Assembly: GCF_000212415.1 (NCBI RefSeq)
Contig: NC_015500.1
Coordinates: 124,001-188,000, forward strand
Source of the DNA: Treponema brennaborense DSM 12168
Lineage (GTDB): Bacteria > Spirochaetota > Spirochaetia > Treponematales > Treponemataceae
Length of the DNA stretch: 64,000 nucleotides
Reading direction: 5' to 3'
Shown: piece by piece, positions 20,013 through 28,590 of the stretch
Layout of the letters: each line of letters begins with the position of its first letter
Position numbering within the stretch: position 1 is the first letter of the stretch
Translations under genes and position numbers: made by a program
The notes under the pieces: model-generated
Database searches by the model: none
Told to the model about the DNA's origin: nothing
Seen by the model: the letters and a program-made list of their open reading frames with translations, nothing else

Positions 20013-21161
20013 TTACAGCAGCGACGTATACAGCGCCGAAATGTCTGCAACCGTCGGATCGCGCGGATTACCCGGCGTACATGCGTCGGCAATCGCGGAC
20101 ATCGCCAGCTGCGGTACGTCCTCCGCTTTCGCGATGTTTTTCAGATTCATCGGAATGCCGACGTCAGCCGCCAGTTTTTTAACTGCGTCCACCGCAGCTT
20201 TCCGGTATTCGGCTTCGGTCATTTTTTCCGTACCGGTAACGCCCATAACGCGCGCGATGTCGCGGTATTTGGTTCCCGTCGTCGGCGCGTTGTATTCCAT
20301 TATAGTCGGAAGCAGAATCGCGTTCGCAATACCGTGCGGCGTGTCGTAAAACGCACCCAGCGAATGCGCCATCGAATGCACGATGCCCAGCCCGACGTTT
20401 GAAAACCCCATTCCGGCGACGTATTGGCCGAGCGCCATATCGGTACGGCCTTCCGGCGTGCCGGCGACGGCGTTCCGCAGCGAACGGGAGATTATTTCGA
20501 TCGCCTTTATATGGAACATATCGCTCAATTCCCACGCGCCTTTGGTTATAAAACCTTCGATTGCGTGCGTGAGCGCGTCCATTCCGGTAGCGGCGGTCAG
20601 CCCTTTGGGCATACTCGACATCATATCGGGATCTATGACGGCAAGAATCGGAATATCGTGCGGATCGACGCAGACGAATTTCCGTTTTTTCTCCGTGTCA
20701 GTGATAACGTAATTTATCGTAACTTCCGCCGCGGTTCCCGCCGTCGTCGGTACGGCTATGATCGGAACGCTTTTGTTTTTGGTGTCGGCCACGCCTTCGA
20801 GCGAGCGGACGTCGGCAAATTCGGGATTAGCCGCGATAATGCCGATCGCTTTCGCCGTGTCCATGGACGAACCGCCGCCGATGGCGATCAGGTAATCGGC
20901 GCCGCTTTTGGTAAACGCGGCGACTCCGGTCTGTACGTTTTCAATCGTGGGATTCGGCTTGATGTTCGAGTACAGTTCGTATTTCATTCCCTCCGCGCCG
21001 AGCAAATCCGTTACTTTTGAAGTAACGTTGAATTTGACCAAATCGGGATCGGAACAGACGAACGCTTTTTTGAACCCTCTTCTTTTGACTTCCGGAACTA
21101 TCGCGGTGATAGCACCGGAACCGTGATACGATGTTTCGTTCAATACGAATCTTTGTGCCAT
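20013..21161 (-). CDS. fucO: lactaldehyde reductase (iron-dependent alcohol dehydrogenase)
   Basis: Reduces L-lactaldehyde to 1,2-propanediol with NADH, re-oxidising the cofactor during anaerobic fucose use. At 382 residues it matches FucO length. The nucleotide-binding signature GGGSSMDTAKAIGI, the segment PTTAGTAAEVT, and the iron-binding histidines in GMDALTHAIEGF and GIVHSMAHSLGAFYDTPHG are all present. It is the last gene of the minus-strand operon. It starts 12 bases after the fucI stop, with GGAGG overlapping that junction. A strong terminator follows about 95 bases downstream. Specificity is inferred from the operon. Confidence 0.94.
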   Translation of the reverse strand: MAQRFVLNETSYHGSGAITAIVPEVKRRGFKKAFVCSDPDLVKFNVTSKVTDLLGAEGMKYELYSNIKPNPTIENVQTGVAAFTKSGADYLIAIGGGSSMDTAKAIGIIAANPEFADVRSLEGVADTKNKSVPIIAVPTTAGTAAEVTINYVITDTEKKRKFVCVDPHDIPILAVIDPDMMSSMPKGLTAATGMDALTHAIEGFITKGAWELSDMFHIKAIEIISRSLRNAVAGTPEGRTDMALGQYVAGMGFSNVGLGIVHSMAHSLGAFYDTPHGIANAILLPTIMEYNAPTTGTKYRDIARVMGVTGTEKMTEAEYRKAAVDAVKKLAADVGIPMNLKNIAKAEDVPQLAMSAIADACTPGNPRDPTVADISALYTSLL

Positions 21162-21173
21162 GTGAAATGCCTC

Positions 21174-22958
21174 CTAGCCGTACAACGGCCCGTAAAATTT
21201 GCAGGCCGAATAGTCGGCTGCCTGTTTGTCTTCAGTTCCGAAACCGGCCCAGCTGTGCGGGCGGTACACGGCGCTTTCTTCGACGTTGTGCATGGTAACC
21301 GGAATTCTGAGCATGGACGCCAGCGTGATAAGATCCGCGCCGACGTGTCCGTATACGGTAACGCCGTGATTCGCTCCCCAATTGGCCATTACGCTGTACA
21401 CGTCCGTAAACGCGCCGTGTCCGGTAAGGCGCGGGCAGAACCAGGTCGTCGGCCAGGTCCGGTCGGTACGTTTGTCGATGACGGAATGAATGTCGTCCGG
21501 CAGATGTGCGGTTCGGCCTTCCGCAATCTGCAGAACGGGTCCGATTCCTTCAACGATATTGAAACGCAGCATCGTAACGGGCATTTCGGCCGCACACCGG
21601 AAATGGCTTGAAAATCCGCCTCCGCGGAAATATTCGTAGTTCGCGCGGCACCAGTCGGTTGCCGAAAGGCACGCTTTTACGTCGGCTTCGGTCATCTGCC
21701 AGAACGGTTTCATGCAGTTTTCACCTTTCGCGTTCTTGCACGCGCCGCTTCCGTCGAGTGCGGTTGCGCCGGAGTTGATCAGGTGAATAAATCCGTCTTT
21801 CGCAACGCCCGAAGGTTTGCGTCCGGTTACCCGTTCGCAGGCTTCGGCGCTCCAATACGTGCGTACGTCGTGAAAGCACGGCGCGGTACCGGAAACGAGC
21901 GTTCCGAGCAGCATTGAAATGCCGTTGCAGGTGTCGTTTTCGGTTGCAAACGGAGTCGGCGGTTTGGTTCCGTTCCAGTCGAACGTGGAGGCCATGATCG
22001 CTTCGGTGAAGTCGGCGTTCGGCAGCCAGTCCGTCCAGTTGCGCTGCCCCTGGAAGCCTCCGGCCACGGCGTTTTTGCCCAGCGCTTCTTCATGCCAGCC
22101 GAGTTCGGCCAGTTTGGGGTTTCCGTAGAGAATGTCGCGCATGACCATCGTCATTTTGGTGATGAACGTCCAATCTTCTTCGGGCGGAACCGTTTTCGAT
22201 TTGGTAATGATTTCCGGCAGTTTTTTACCGGCGTTGCAGTCGAAACCTTCCTTGCAGTTCTTTTTTACCCATTCGCGCGCTTTTTCAAATTCATCCTGAT
22301 CGTAAATGCCGAGCGTGATGCGCCGCAGGATTTCGGTCATGTCTACCCATTCGGCGCGGATTCCGAAATATTTTTGCATTACCGAAGCGTCGCAGTAACT
22401 TCCCGCTATACCCATCGCCACGCCGCCGAGGTTGACGTACGATTTGTTTTTCATCCAGCCGACGGCGACGGCGCATCGGGCGAAACTGAGGATTTTATGC
22501 GCGACGTCTTCGGGAATCGACGTGTCGGCTGCGTCCTGCACGTCGTGTCCGTAAATGGAAAACGCCGGAAGTCCGCGCTGTGCGTGCGCCGCCATGACCG
22601 CCGCAAGATATACGGCTCCGGGGCGTTCGGTTCCGTTGAAACCCCACACCGCTTTAATGGTAGTCGGATCCATGTCGAACGTTTCCGTTCCGTAACACCA
22701 GCACGGCGTTACCGACAGAGTCGCGACGACGTTTTGTGCTGAAAACTGATCCGCAACGGCGGCCGCTTCCGCTCCGCCGCCGATGGTCGTGTCTGCGACG
22801 ACGCACCGAACGGGTGTTCCGTCCGGATATTTCAAGGTTTCGCTGATGAGTTTCGCGGCGCGTTCCGCCATTCCCATCGTCTGTTTTTCAAGACTTTCGC
22901 GAACTCCGCCCCAGCGCCCGTCTATTACCGGGCGTATACCGATTTTAGGATACAGCAT
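21174..22958 (-). CDS. fucI: L-fucose isomerase
   Basis: Cytosolic enzyme converting L-fucose to L-fuculose, with Mn2+ as the usual cofactor. The 594 residues match the roughly 590 of FucI, and conserved blocks run throughout: [39 protein letters not shown], the metal-site region [42 protein letters not shown], and [17 protein letters not shown] near the end. AGGAGG lies eight bases before the ATG. It is preceded by a 207-base spacer containing repeated hairpins after the kinase gene and followed closely by fucO. Confidence 0.97.
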   Translation of the reverse strand: MLYPKIGIRPVIDGRWGGVRESLEKQTMGMAERAAKLISETLKYPDGTPVRCVVADTTIGGGAEAAAVADQFSAQNVVATLSVTPCWCYGTETFDMDPTTIKAVWGFNGTERPGAVYLAAVMAAHAQRGLPAFSIYGHDVQDAADTSIPEDVAHKILSFARCAVAVGWMKNKSYVNLGGVAMGIAGSYCDASVMQKYFGIRAEWVDMTEILRRITLGIYDQDEFEKAREWVKKNCKEGFDCNAGKKLPEIITKSKTVPPEEDWTFITKMTMVMRDILYGNPKLAELGWHEEALGKNAVAGGFQGQRNWTDWLPNADFTEAIMASTFDWNGTKPPTPFATENDTCNGISMLLGTLVSGTAPCFHDVRTYWSAEACERVTGRKPSGVAKDGFIHLINSGATALDGSGACKNAKGENCMKPFWQMTEADVKACLSATDWCRANYEYFRGGGFSSHFRCAAEMPVTMLRFNIVEGIGPVLQIAEGRTAHLPDDIHSVIDKRTDRTWPTTWFCPRLTGHGAFTDVYSVMANWGANHGVTVYGHVGADLITLASMLRIPVTMHNVEESAVYRPHSWAGFGTEDKQAADYSACKFYGPLYG

Positions 22959-23076
22959 GATCGATTTCCTCCTGATTAAATACTTGCAGCGAATATCTGC
23001 AGCGGCGGCTTCGTGGAAACCGGCCGCTTCAGTGCGTTTATTTCATTTCTGCCTCGACTGCGGTACGCTGCGGCCA

Positions 23077-23172
23077 CGACCGATTAGCGGTCGTTCCGCG
23101 CGTGTGCCACCGGACACTTTTCCCCTTACCGTGCGGCTTCCGTCAGCGACTGCGGCTGCGACCGATTAGCGG
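23077..23172 (-). repeat. 14-bp repeat and hairpins in the kinase-isomerase spacer
   Basis: CGACCGATTAGCGG occurs exactly at 23077-23090 and 23159-23172. Each copy can fold locally with its flanks (CGACCG with CGGTCG in the left copy). On the mRNA strand the right copy overlaps the kinase stop codon and forms a GACTGCGGC/GCCGCAGTC stem. The paired structures probably stabilise or separate the two parts of the operon message. Confidence 0.6.
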
Positions 23173-24602
23173 CCGCAGTCTATGATTTTCCGGAATTTTT
23201 CAAACACTTTGCCGTCTGACTCCGTTTTTGCCGGTTCGTACCGCTTGAGTTTTTCCGTTTTTCGCAGCAGCGCGCGTCCGGCGGCGATATCCGGAATGTC
23301 GCCCAGCGCCGTAAGCTGAATAAGTATGTTTCCGAGCGCGGTCGCTTCCACCGGACCCGCTACGACGGGTATACCGCAGAAATCCGCCGTAGTCTGACAT
23401 AAAAAGCGGTCGCGGCAGCCGCCGCCGAGCACGTGCAGCCGCTCGAACCGTTTTCCGGTCGTTTCGGAAAGCTGTTCGAGCGCCGACCGGTATTTAAACG
23501 CCAGACTTTCGTATACGCAGCGCATGATTTCTCCCGGACTGCGCGGAACGTACTGTCCCGTCTTGCGGCAGAATTCCCGGATCCGTTCGGGAACGTCGCC
23601 CGGCGGTGCGAACGACGGGTCGTCGGGGTCTATGCAGCAGCGCGCACCCGGCGCTTCCCGTGCGAGCGCTTCCAAATCCGCGAACGAATACGTCGTACCT
23701 TGCCGCTTCCATTCGCGCCGGCTTTCCTGTATGAGCCATAAGCCTATAATGTTTTTCAGATAGTTGATTTTTCCGTTCGCGCCGCATTCGTTGGACAGTT
23801 CCCGCTCCATGCTCGTTTCCGTCAGCACGGGCGCGTCGAGTTCCGTTCCGATGAGACTCCAGGTTCCGCACGAAAGGAACGCGACCTTTTCCGCTTTTAC
23901 CGCCGGAATCGCGGCGACGGCACACTGCGTGTCGTGTCCGGCGACGGAAATGATTTTCATGCCGTCGTACGTGCCCGCGACCGTTCCGCTTTCCGCAAGC
24001 GGAGCGAACAGCGTTTCAGGAATTCCAAACGCGGAAAGCACTTCCGCGCTCCATTCGCGTGTCGCCGGATTGAACATCTGGCTCGTAGACGCGATCGACC
24101 GTTCGCAGACGGCGTTTCCGCACAAGGAGTAGGCGAACAGATCCGGCATGAACAGCAGTCTGTCCGCCCGGGCGAACAGCGCGGGATCCTGTTCTTTAAG
24201 CGCGACGAGCTGGAACAGCGTGTTGATGTTCATAATCTGGTTGCCGGTCGCGGCGTACAGCGTTTTACCGGGCATGACGGATTCCGTTTTTGCCGGAAGT
24301 CCCGCCGTCCGCTTGTCGCGGTAATGTACGGGGCGAGCCAGCAGCGCGCCGTCTTTTCCGAGCAAACCGAAGTCGACGCCCCAAGTGTCGAACCCGATGC
24401 TGTCGACGCGTCCCGCTTTTTGTATGCCGGTGCGGACTTCGGCAAGCAGCGCGCCGAAGTCCCAGCAGAGTGTTCCGTTTTCTTCCACGGGCTTTTTTTC
24501 AAACCGGTGAATTTCTTCATATTCGAGTGTTCCGCTTCGATAAGTTGCTTTTACGGCGCGCCCGCCGGACGCACCGAAGTCGAATGCAAGTACGCTGCTC
24601 AT
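23166..24602 (-). CDS. FGGY-family sugar kinase, RhaB type, probable L-fuculokinase
   Basis: Phosphorylates a ketose at C1 with ATP. In this operon the substrate should be L-fuculose, although the sequence is closer in my reading to rhamnulokinase than to classical FucK. Evidence: the ATP-site start FDFGASGGRAVKATY, IDTWGVDF-like DSIGFDTWGVDFGLLG, MPDLFAYSLCG, the adenosine motif FLSCGTWSLIGTELD, NECGANGKINYLKNIIGLWL, and the C-terminal HVLGGGCRDRFLCQTTADF. The length of 478 residues suits the family. No rhamnose isomerase or rhamnulose-phosphate aldolase is present, while fucI, fucO and a fuculose-phosphate-type aldolase are. Confidence 0.9.
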   Translation of the reverse strand: MSSVLAFDFGASGGRAVKATYRSGTLEYEEIHRFEKKPVEENGTLCWDFGALLAEVRTGIQKAGRVDSIGFDTWGVDFGLLGKDGALLARPVHYRDKRTAGLPAKTESVMPGKTLYAATGNQIMNINTLFQLVALKEQDPALFARADRLLFMPDLFAYSLCGNAVCERSIASTSQMFNPATREWSAEVLSAFGIPETLFAPLAESGTVAGTYDGMKIISVAGHDTQCAVAAIPAVKAEKVAFLSCGTWSLIGTELDAPVLTETSMERELSNECGANGKINYLKNIIGLWLIQESRREWKRQGTTYSFADLEALAREAPGARCCIDPDDPSFAPPGDVPERIREFCRKTGQYVPRSPGEIMRCVYESLAFKYRSALEQLSETTGKRFERLHVLGGGCRDRFLCQTTADFCGIPVVAGPVEATALGNILIQLTALGDIPDIAAGRALLRKTEKLKRYEPAKTESDGKVFEKFRKIIDCGR

Positions 24603-24711
24603 CGTGTCCTCCCGTAAAAATCCAAAATGAAAACTTCAGTGTAAACGTGCATCGTGTAAACGCGTAAATAAAAGCCGGCGGCATTTCCGGCAGCTTTTAT
24701 CGCACCTTTCG

Positions 24712-25416
24712 CTATTTGTCCGTCGGTTCGTCGTTCCGCGGAGCGAATTTTTTGTATCCGGGATGTCTTCCCGTAACGCCGTAATAACCGCGCAGGTCGA
24801 TCAGTTTTTTGATGTTTTCACGGCTGATATCGCAGCTGCCGCCGAGGATGATTGCGTTTATGGTGATTTTCGCCCACAATTCGAGGCTTTCCATCCGGTA
24901 AAAAGCGGTGATAACGTCCGAACCGACTGCGAGCGCGCCGTGATTTTCAAGCAGCATGACGTCGTGCTCGTCGAGATACGGTTCAATCGCGTCGGGAACT
25001 TCGGTCGTCGACGGCGTGCCGTACGGTGTCAGCGGTACGGCACCCAATACGGCTACGTCTTCAATCATGTTGTACATGTCCATGGCCCGGTGTGCCACGG
25101 CGAACCCGGTGGCTGCCGGCGGATGCGCGTGGACGACGCTGCCCACGTCCGAACGTTTTTGGTAGCAGCGCAGGTGCATTTTAATTTCGCTCGAAGGGCG
25201 CAGCCCCTCTTTCGCTTCAAGCACTTTTCCGCTGCCGTCGATGCGGATGAGCTTTTCCGGCGTAATGAAACTTTTGCTCATACCGGTGGGCGTCGCAAGG
25301 TACGTACCGTCGTCAAGTTTTGCCGAAACGTTGCCGTCGTTCGCGGCTACCCAGCCGAGCTGCCACATTTTATGGCAGACGTCGCATATTTGGTCTTTGA
25401 TTTCTGAAATGTTCAT
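24712..25416 (-). CDS. fucA: L-fuculose-1-phosphate aldolase (class II aldolase/adducin family)
   Basis: Zinc-dependent cytosolic aldolase cleaving L-fuculose-1-phosphate to dihydroxyacetone phosphate and L-lactaldehyde. The family signature is clear: AANDGNVSAKLDDGTYLATP, the first zinc histidines in VVHAHPPAATGFA, and LLENHGALAVGSDVITA with the third. I start at ATG 25416 (MNISEIKDQI) because GGAGG lies eight bases upstream; the ATG 15 bases earlier has no such site. It is the first gene of the fucose catabolic operon and is divergent from the AraC-family regulator, the expected activator. The C-terminal tail is Lys/Asp/Pro-rich and unremarkable. Confidence 0.9.
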   Translation of the reverse strand: MNISEIKDQICDVCHKMWQLGWVAANDGNVSAKLDDGTYLATPTGMSKSFITPEKLIRIDGSGKVLEAKEGLRPSSEIKMHLRCYQKRSDVGSVVHAHPPAATGFAVAHRAMDMYNMIEDVAVLGAVPLTPYGTPSTTEVPDAIEPYLDEHDVMLLENHGALAVGSDVITAFYRMESLELWAKITINAIILGGSCDISRENIKKLIDLRGYYGVTGRHPGYKKFAPRNDEPTDK

Positions 25417-25498
25417 CGGGAAAGCCTCCATGTAAAAGTCCGGATCCGCTGCGTGCTGATGCTGCGCCCTGATTTTGCGGTCTGCTTTGATAATAACA

Positions 25499-25528
25499 TT
25501 GCTTTTTTTCCGGTGCTCCGCTTATAAT
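25499..25528 (+). promoter_or_regulatory. promoter of the AraC-family fucose regulator
   Basis: TTGCTT (25499-25504), an 18-base spacer and a perfect TATAAT (25523-25528), in the 150-base divergent region facing fucA. A convincing minus-strand promoter for fucA is not visible, as expected if it needs activation. Confidence 0.6.
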
Positions 25529-25566
25529 GAGTAAAAGTATGACGATATTCACTTTTGGGGGCGTTT

Positions 25567-26433
25567 ATGAAATATCTGGTCTGCCATGAAAAGGAAACGC
25601 GCGGTACGTTCGATTTTCCGATCGAATTGTATTACGTGAATCGATTTCATCCCCGCTACGAAATGCCGTTTCATTGGCATATGGAATGCGAGCTGATTCT
25701 GGTGCTGCAGGGACTGTTTGAACTGTCGCTCGACGGCAAGCCGCTTACGCTGCGCGCCGGAGAATCGGCGTTTATTCCCGAAGGCGTCGTTCACGGCGGA
25801 ATTCCGCGTAATTGCGTGTACGAGTGTCTGGTGTTCGATATGGAACGGTTCGTCAGCGACGGAACGGTTTGCCGCCGTCCGTACGCGGAACTGATCGGTA
25901 CCGGAATGCATATCAACGGATTGTTTCCGCCGGAGTCGATCGCCGGAGGTACGGTCAAGGCGCTGTTCGACGCGGTTAAAAAAAGGCAGATAGGATACGA
26001 GTTCACGACGACCGGTTTATTGTGGCAGCTTATCGGGATCGTGCTGCGCGAAGGTCTGTGTTCGCTTCCGACGGAAGAGGAGCGGCGCAACAGCCGCCGC
26101 GCGATGCAGATGAAGAACGCGCTGCGCCGGATACGGACGGATTACGCTTCGGTGCTTACGCTCGAACAGCTTGCCGAAGAGGCGTCCATGGTGCCCCAAT
26201 ATTTTTGCCGCGTGTTCCGGCAGGTAACGGGGCGCACTCCGGTGGATTATTTGAATTATTACCGCATCGAATGTGCGGCCGAACTGCTGCTTTCCACGCA
26301 GCTGTCCGTAACCGAAATCGCGCTGCAGTGCGGCTTTAACGACATAAGCTATTTCAGCAAACTGTTCAGAAAATACAAGGACGTATCCGCCAACGCGTTC
26401 CGCAAGGAAGGATCGGGCACGGGTTCGTCTTAA
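25567..26433 (+). CDS. AraC-family transcriptional regulator (cupin sensor), probable fucose operon activator
   Basis: Two-domain sugar-responsive regulator. The N-terminal cupin-like sensor domain (about residues 15-110) shows MPFHWHMECELILVLQG and an EGVVHGG turn. The C-terminal AraC domain (about 185-285) carries two helix-turn-helix units, with LTLEQLAEEASMVPQYFCRV and the signature ALQCGFNDISYFSKLFRKY. I start at ATG 25567, with GGGGG eight bases upstream; a TTG four codons earlier would also be open. It is divergent from the fucA-kinase-fucI-fucO operon, so it is the likely activator of that operon. L-fucose or a phosphorylated intermediate would be the inducer. Confidence 0.88.
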   Translation: MKYLVCHEKETRGTFDFPIELYYVNRFHPRYEMPFHWHMECELILVLQGLFELSLDGKPLTLRAGESAFIPEGVVHGGIPRNCVYECLVFDMERFVSDGTVCRRPYAELIGTGMHINGLFPPESIAGGTVKALFDAVKKRQIGYEFTTTGLLWQLIGIVLREGLCSLPTEEERRNSRRAMQMKNALRRIRTDYASVLTLEQLAEEASMVPQYFCRVFRQVTGRTPVDYLNYYRIECAAELLLSTQLSVTEIALQCGFNDISYFSKLFRKYKDVSANAFRKEGSGTGSS

Positions 26434-26632
26434 CACGGAACTCGCCGCCGGCATGTCGCGCTGCGATGTGTCGAGCCGCGCTGCGATGTGTTGCCGCCGG
26501 CATGTCGGCAACGGTATGTTGCACCGCCGGTGATGTACTATAAACTGCTGCAAACTGCCGTTGCCGGATCGTCCGATTCGGCCTGAAATGCGATTTCGGC
26601 GGAAAAAAAACGGATAAAACGCAAAAAAAAAC
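26434..26632. repeat. short interspersed direct repeats between araC-like gene and fucU
   Basis: GCCGCCGGCATGTCG occurs at 26444-26458 and 26493-26507, and CGCGCTGCGATGTGT at 26457-26471 and 26477-26491, in an interleaved pattern. No gene is visible here. The remainder up to the fucU promoter is an A-rich stretch. Confidence 0.65.
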
Positions 26633-26692
26633 TTGACAGATGAAAAATTCAGTGCGACCATATAACCAAGTTTGAATGTAATCGTTTACATT
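26633..26692 (+). promoter_or_regulatory. fucU-ABC operon promoter region with LacI-type operator
   Basis: TTGACA at 26633-26638 and a TATAAC box at 26661-26666 are separated by 22 bases, longer than usual, so the exact promoter is uncertain. AATGTAA-TCGT-TTACATT (26675-26692) is an 18-bp near-perfect palindrome with the central CG typical of LacI-family operators. A second inverted repeat, TTTACA-TTT-TGTAAA (26685-26699), overlaps it. The LacI-family gene at the end of this operon is the obvious ligand. Confidence 0.7.
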
Positions 26693-26720
26693 TTGTAAAT
26701 ACTTTTTTGGAGTACGTATC

Positions 26721-27176
26721 ATGCTTATAGGCGTTTCACCCGTTATCAGTCCCGATTTGCTCGCCGTTTTACACCGTATGGGTCACGGTGATGAAATCGT
26801 GCTTGCCGACGCGTTTTTTCCCGGCGACACGTGCAGTGCGCGTGTGATCCGAGCGGACGGAATCGGAATTCCGCGGCTGCTCGACGGTATTCTTCGGCTT
26901 ATGAATCTTGATGCATACGTTTCTTCGCCCGTCGCGATGATGGCTCCGGTCGCCGGAGACGAATTGGATATGTCGGTGGAATCGGCTTACAGAGACGTTA
27001 TCGACCGCCGCTGGCCCGGAACGCCGCCCGTGGAACGTATCGAACGTTTCGCTTTTTACGAGCGGGCGAAAACGGCGTTCGCCGTCGTAGTGACCGGCGA
27101 AACGGTCAAATACGGCAACGTCATTCTGAAAAAAGGCGTCGTTCCCGTTTCCGCCGAATTCCGGCAGCAGGGGTAA
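26721..27176 (+). CDS. fucU: L-fucose mutarotase (RbsD/FucU family)
   Basis: Interconverts the alpha and beta anomers of L-fucose so that imported sugar can enter the isomerase. The 151-residue protein begins MLIGVSPVISPDLLAVLHRM followed by GHGDEIVLADAFFPG, the family's N-terminal catalytic block, and ends with KYGNVILKKGVVP. The central RLLDGILRLMNLD also fits. It is the first gene of the plus-strand uptake operon, with GGAG upstream of the ATG and a LacI-type operator in the promoter. Linking it with transport genes rather than with fucI is a little unusual but functionally coherent. Confidence 0.92.
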   Translation: MLIGVSPVISPDLLAVLHRMGHGDEIVLADAFFPGDTCSARVIRADGIGIPRLLDGILRLMNLDAYVSSPVAMMAPVAGDELDMSVESAYRDVIDRRWPGTPPVERIERFAFYERAKTAFAVVVTGETVKYGNVILKKGVVPVSAEFRQQG

Positions 27177-27358
27177 ACGCCGGCGTGCGGACGCTTGCAC
27201 CGAGTACCGGCGTGCGTCCGCCGTTCGGACGGATTTCCGTTATCCGGCGGCATTTTTCCGTGCGGACGGACCTGCAAGACCGATCCTTTCGTCATTTCTG
27301 TTTTTGCGGAAGACCGTACCGGTTTTCCTGAAAATACGCATAAAGGAAGGAAACTACT

Positions 27359-28438
27359 ATGAAGAAAATGGCACTAGTACTGTTCGTGCTGCTTGCTACG
27401 GCAGGCATGGTCTTTGCCGGAGGCAAAAGTGACAGCGGTAGCGGAAAAATCGTTATGGGCGCGCTCATCAGAAACCTGAACGAAACGTTCGTCCGCGACT
27501 ATGCGGATAATCTGAAAAAACTGGCGAGTGCGAACAACGTGGATTTGCGCCTGCTGGACGGCAACGGCGACGTTGCGACGCAGCTGGACCAGCTGAACAC
27601 GCTGCTGACGCAGGGAGTGAAGTATTTCGTTATCATTCCGCAGGATACGAGCGCAACTGAACAGATGTGCAAAGCTATCCAGGCACGCGGCGGAGCGGCG
27701 GCGTTTTCCAATATACAGCCGTCCGTTGCCGCACTGAAAGTCGGAAAGAACTTCTTCCTTGCTTCTTCTCCCGAAACCGTCGCGGGCGACATTCAGGCGC
27801 AGATAGCCGACAGCTATTTCAAAAAATATCCCGATCAACTCGGCCCGAATAAGACGATTAACCTGATACTGCTTGAAGGACAGCTCGGCCACCCGGCTCA
27901 GGTAAACCGTGAAAAAGGCGCGCTTGAAGGACTGGCAAAACTCGGCTACAACGTGAACATCGTGGCTAAAGATACGGCCAACTGGGGCGCCGCCGAAGCG
28001 CAGCAGAAAATGGACGCCTGGATCGCCGCGTATCGCGGTCAGTTCAATCTGGTGCTTGCCCAGAACGACGATATGGCGCTGGGCGCCGTCGAATCCATGC
28101 TGACGAACAAATACACCGACGACCCCAACAATATCACCAAAGATACGAACGGTGACGGAACGGTGTTGAAGGTGCCGGTCATCGGTATCGACGCGACGGA
28201 AACGGGCAAACGGTCAATGCAGGAAAACAAAATGTACGCGACGGTTCTTCAGGATTCCGTCGGTCAGTCCACGACGGCGTTCGAGCTGGTGTACACGGTG
28301 GCCACGAAGGGTACCGCGATCGGTTCCATTGCCAACGGACTGAGCGCCGCTACGCTCGTAACGGGTGAAGATCCGGTTACCGACTGGTCGATTCTGGATC
28401 AGTGTTATCTGGTTCCGTTCGTTCCGGTTACCAAGTAA
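27359..28438 (+). CDS. periplasmic sugar-binding protein (MglB/RbsB type), probable L-fucose
   Basis: Captures a monosaccharide in the periplasm for the CUT2 importer encoded downstream. The signal peptide MKKMALVLFVLLATAGMVFA is followed by GGKSDSGSGK with no lipobox cysteine. The mature protein shows the type I periplasmic fold: GALIRNLNETFVRDYADNLK, NTLLTQGVKYFVIIPQD, LAQNDDMALGAVESM and VPVIGIDATETGKRSMQ. The length of 359 residues fits the family. It follows fucU by 182 bases with AAGGAAGG before the ATG. Fucose as ligand is inferred from the operon. Confidence 0.9.
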   Translation: MKKMALVLFVLLATAGMVFAGGKSDSGSGKIVMGALIRNLNETFVRDYADNLKKLASANNVDLRLLDGNGDVATQLDQLNTLLTQGVKYFVIIPQDTSATEQMCKAIQARGGAAAFSNIQPSVAALKVGKNFFLASSPETVAGDIQAQIADSYFKKYPDQLGPNKTINLILLEGQLGHPAQVNREKGALEGLAKLGYNVNIVAKDTANWGAAEAQQKMDAWIAAYRGQFNLVLAQNDDMALGAVESMLTNKYTDDPNNITKDTNGDGTVLKVPVIGIDATETGKRSMQENKMYATVLQDSVGQSTTAFELVYTVATKGTAIGSIANGLSAATLVTGEDPVTDWSILDQCYLVPFVPVTK

Positions 28439-28590
28439 ATAATCGGCGGAAACGGGGGCGCCCGCGGGGCGGTGTGAAAGTTCGTGCTTTCAGCGGTGCC
28501 GGCGCGCCCCTTTTCCTGTGCAGTTTGCGTTGCAGACATACTTATTTGCGTGTGCGTTCCGGACGCACCGATTCAACTACAGGAAGCAAT

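Noticed and set aside
28402-28590. Extended N-terminus of the CUT2 ATPase
   Set aside because: The extra 63 codons overlap the binding-protein gene, show no ABC similarity and lack a ribosome-binding site.
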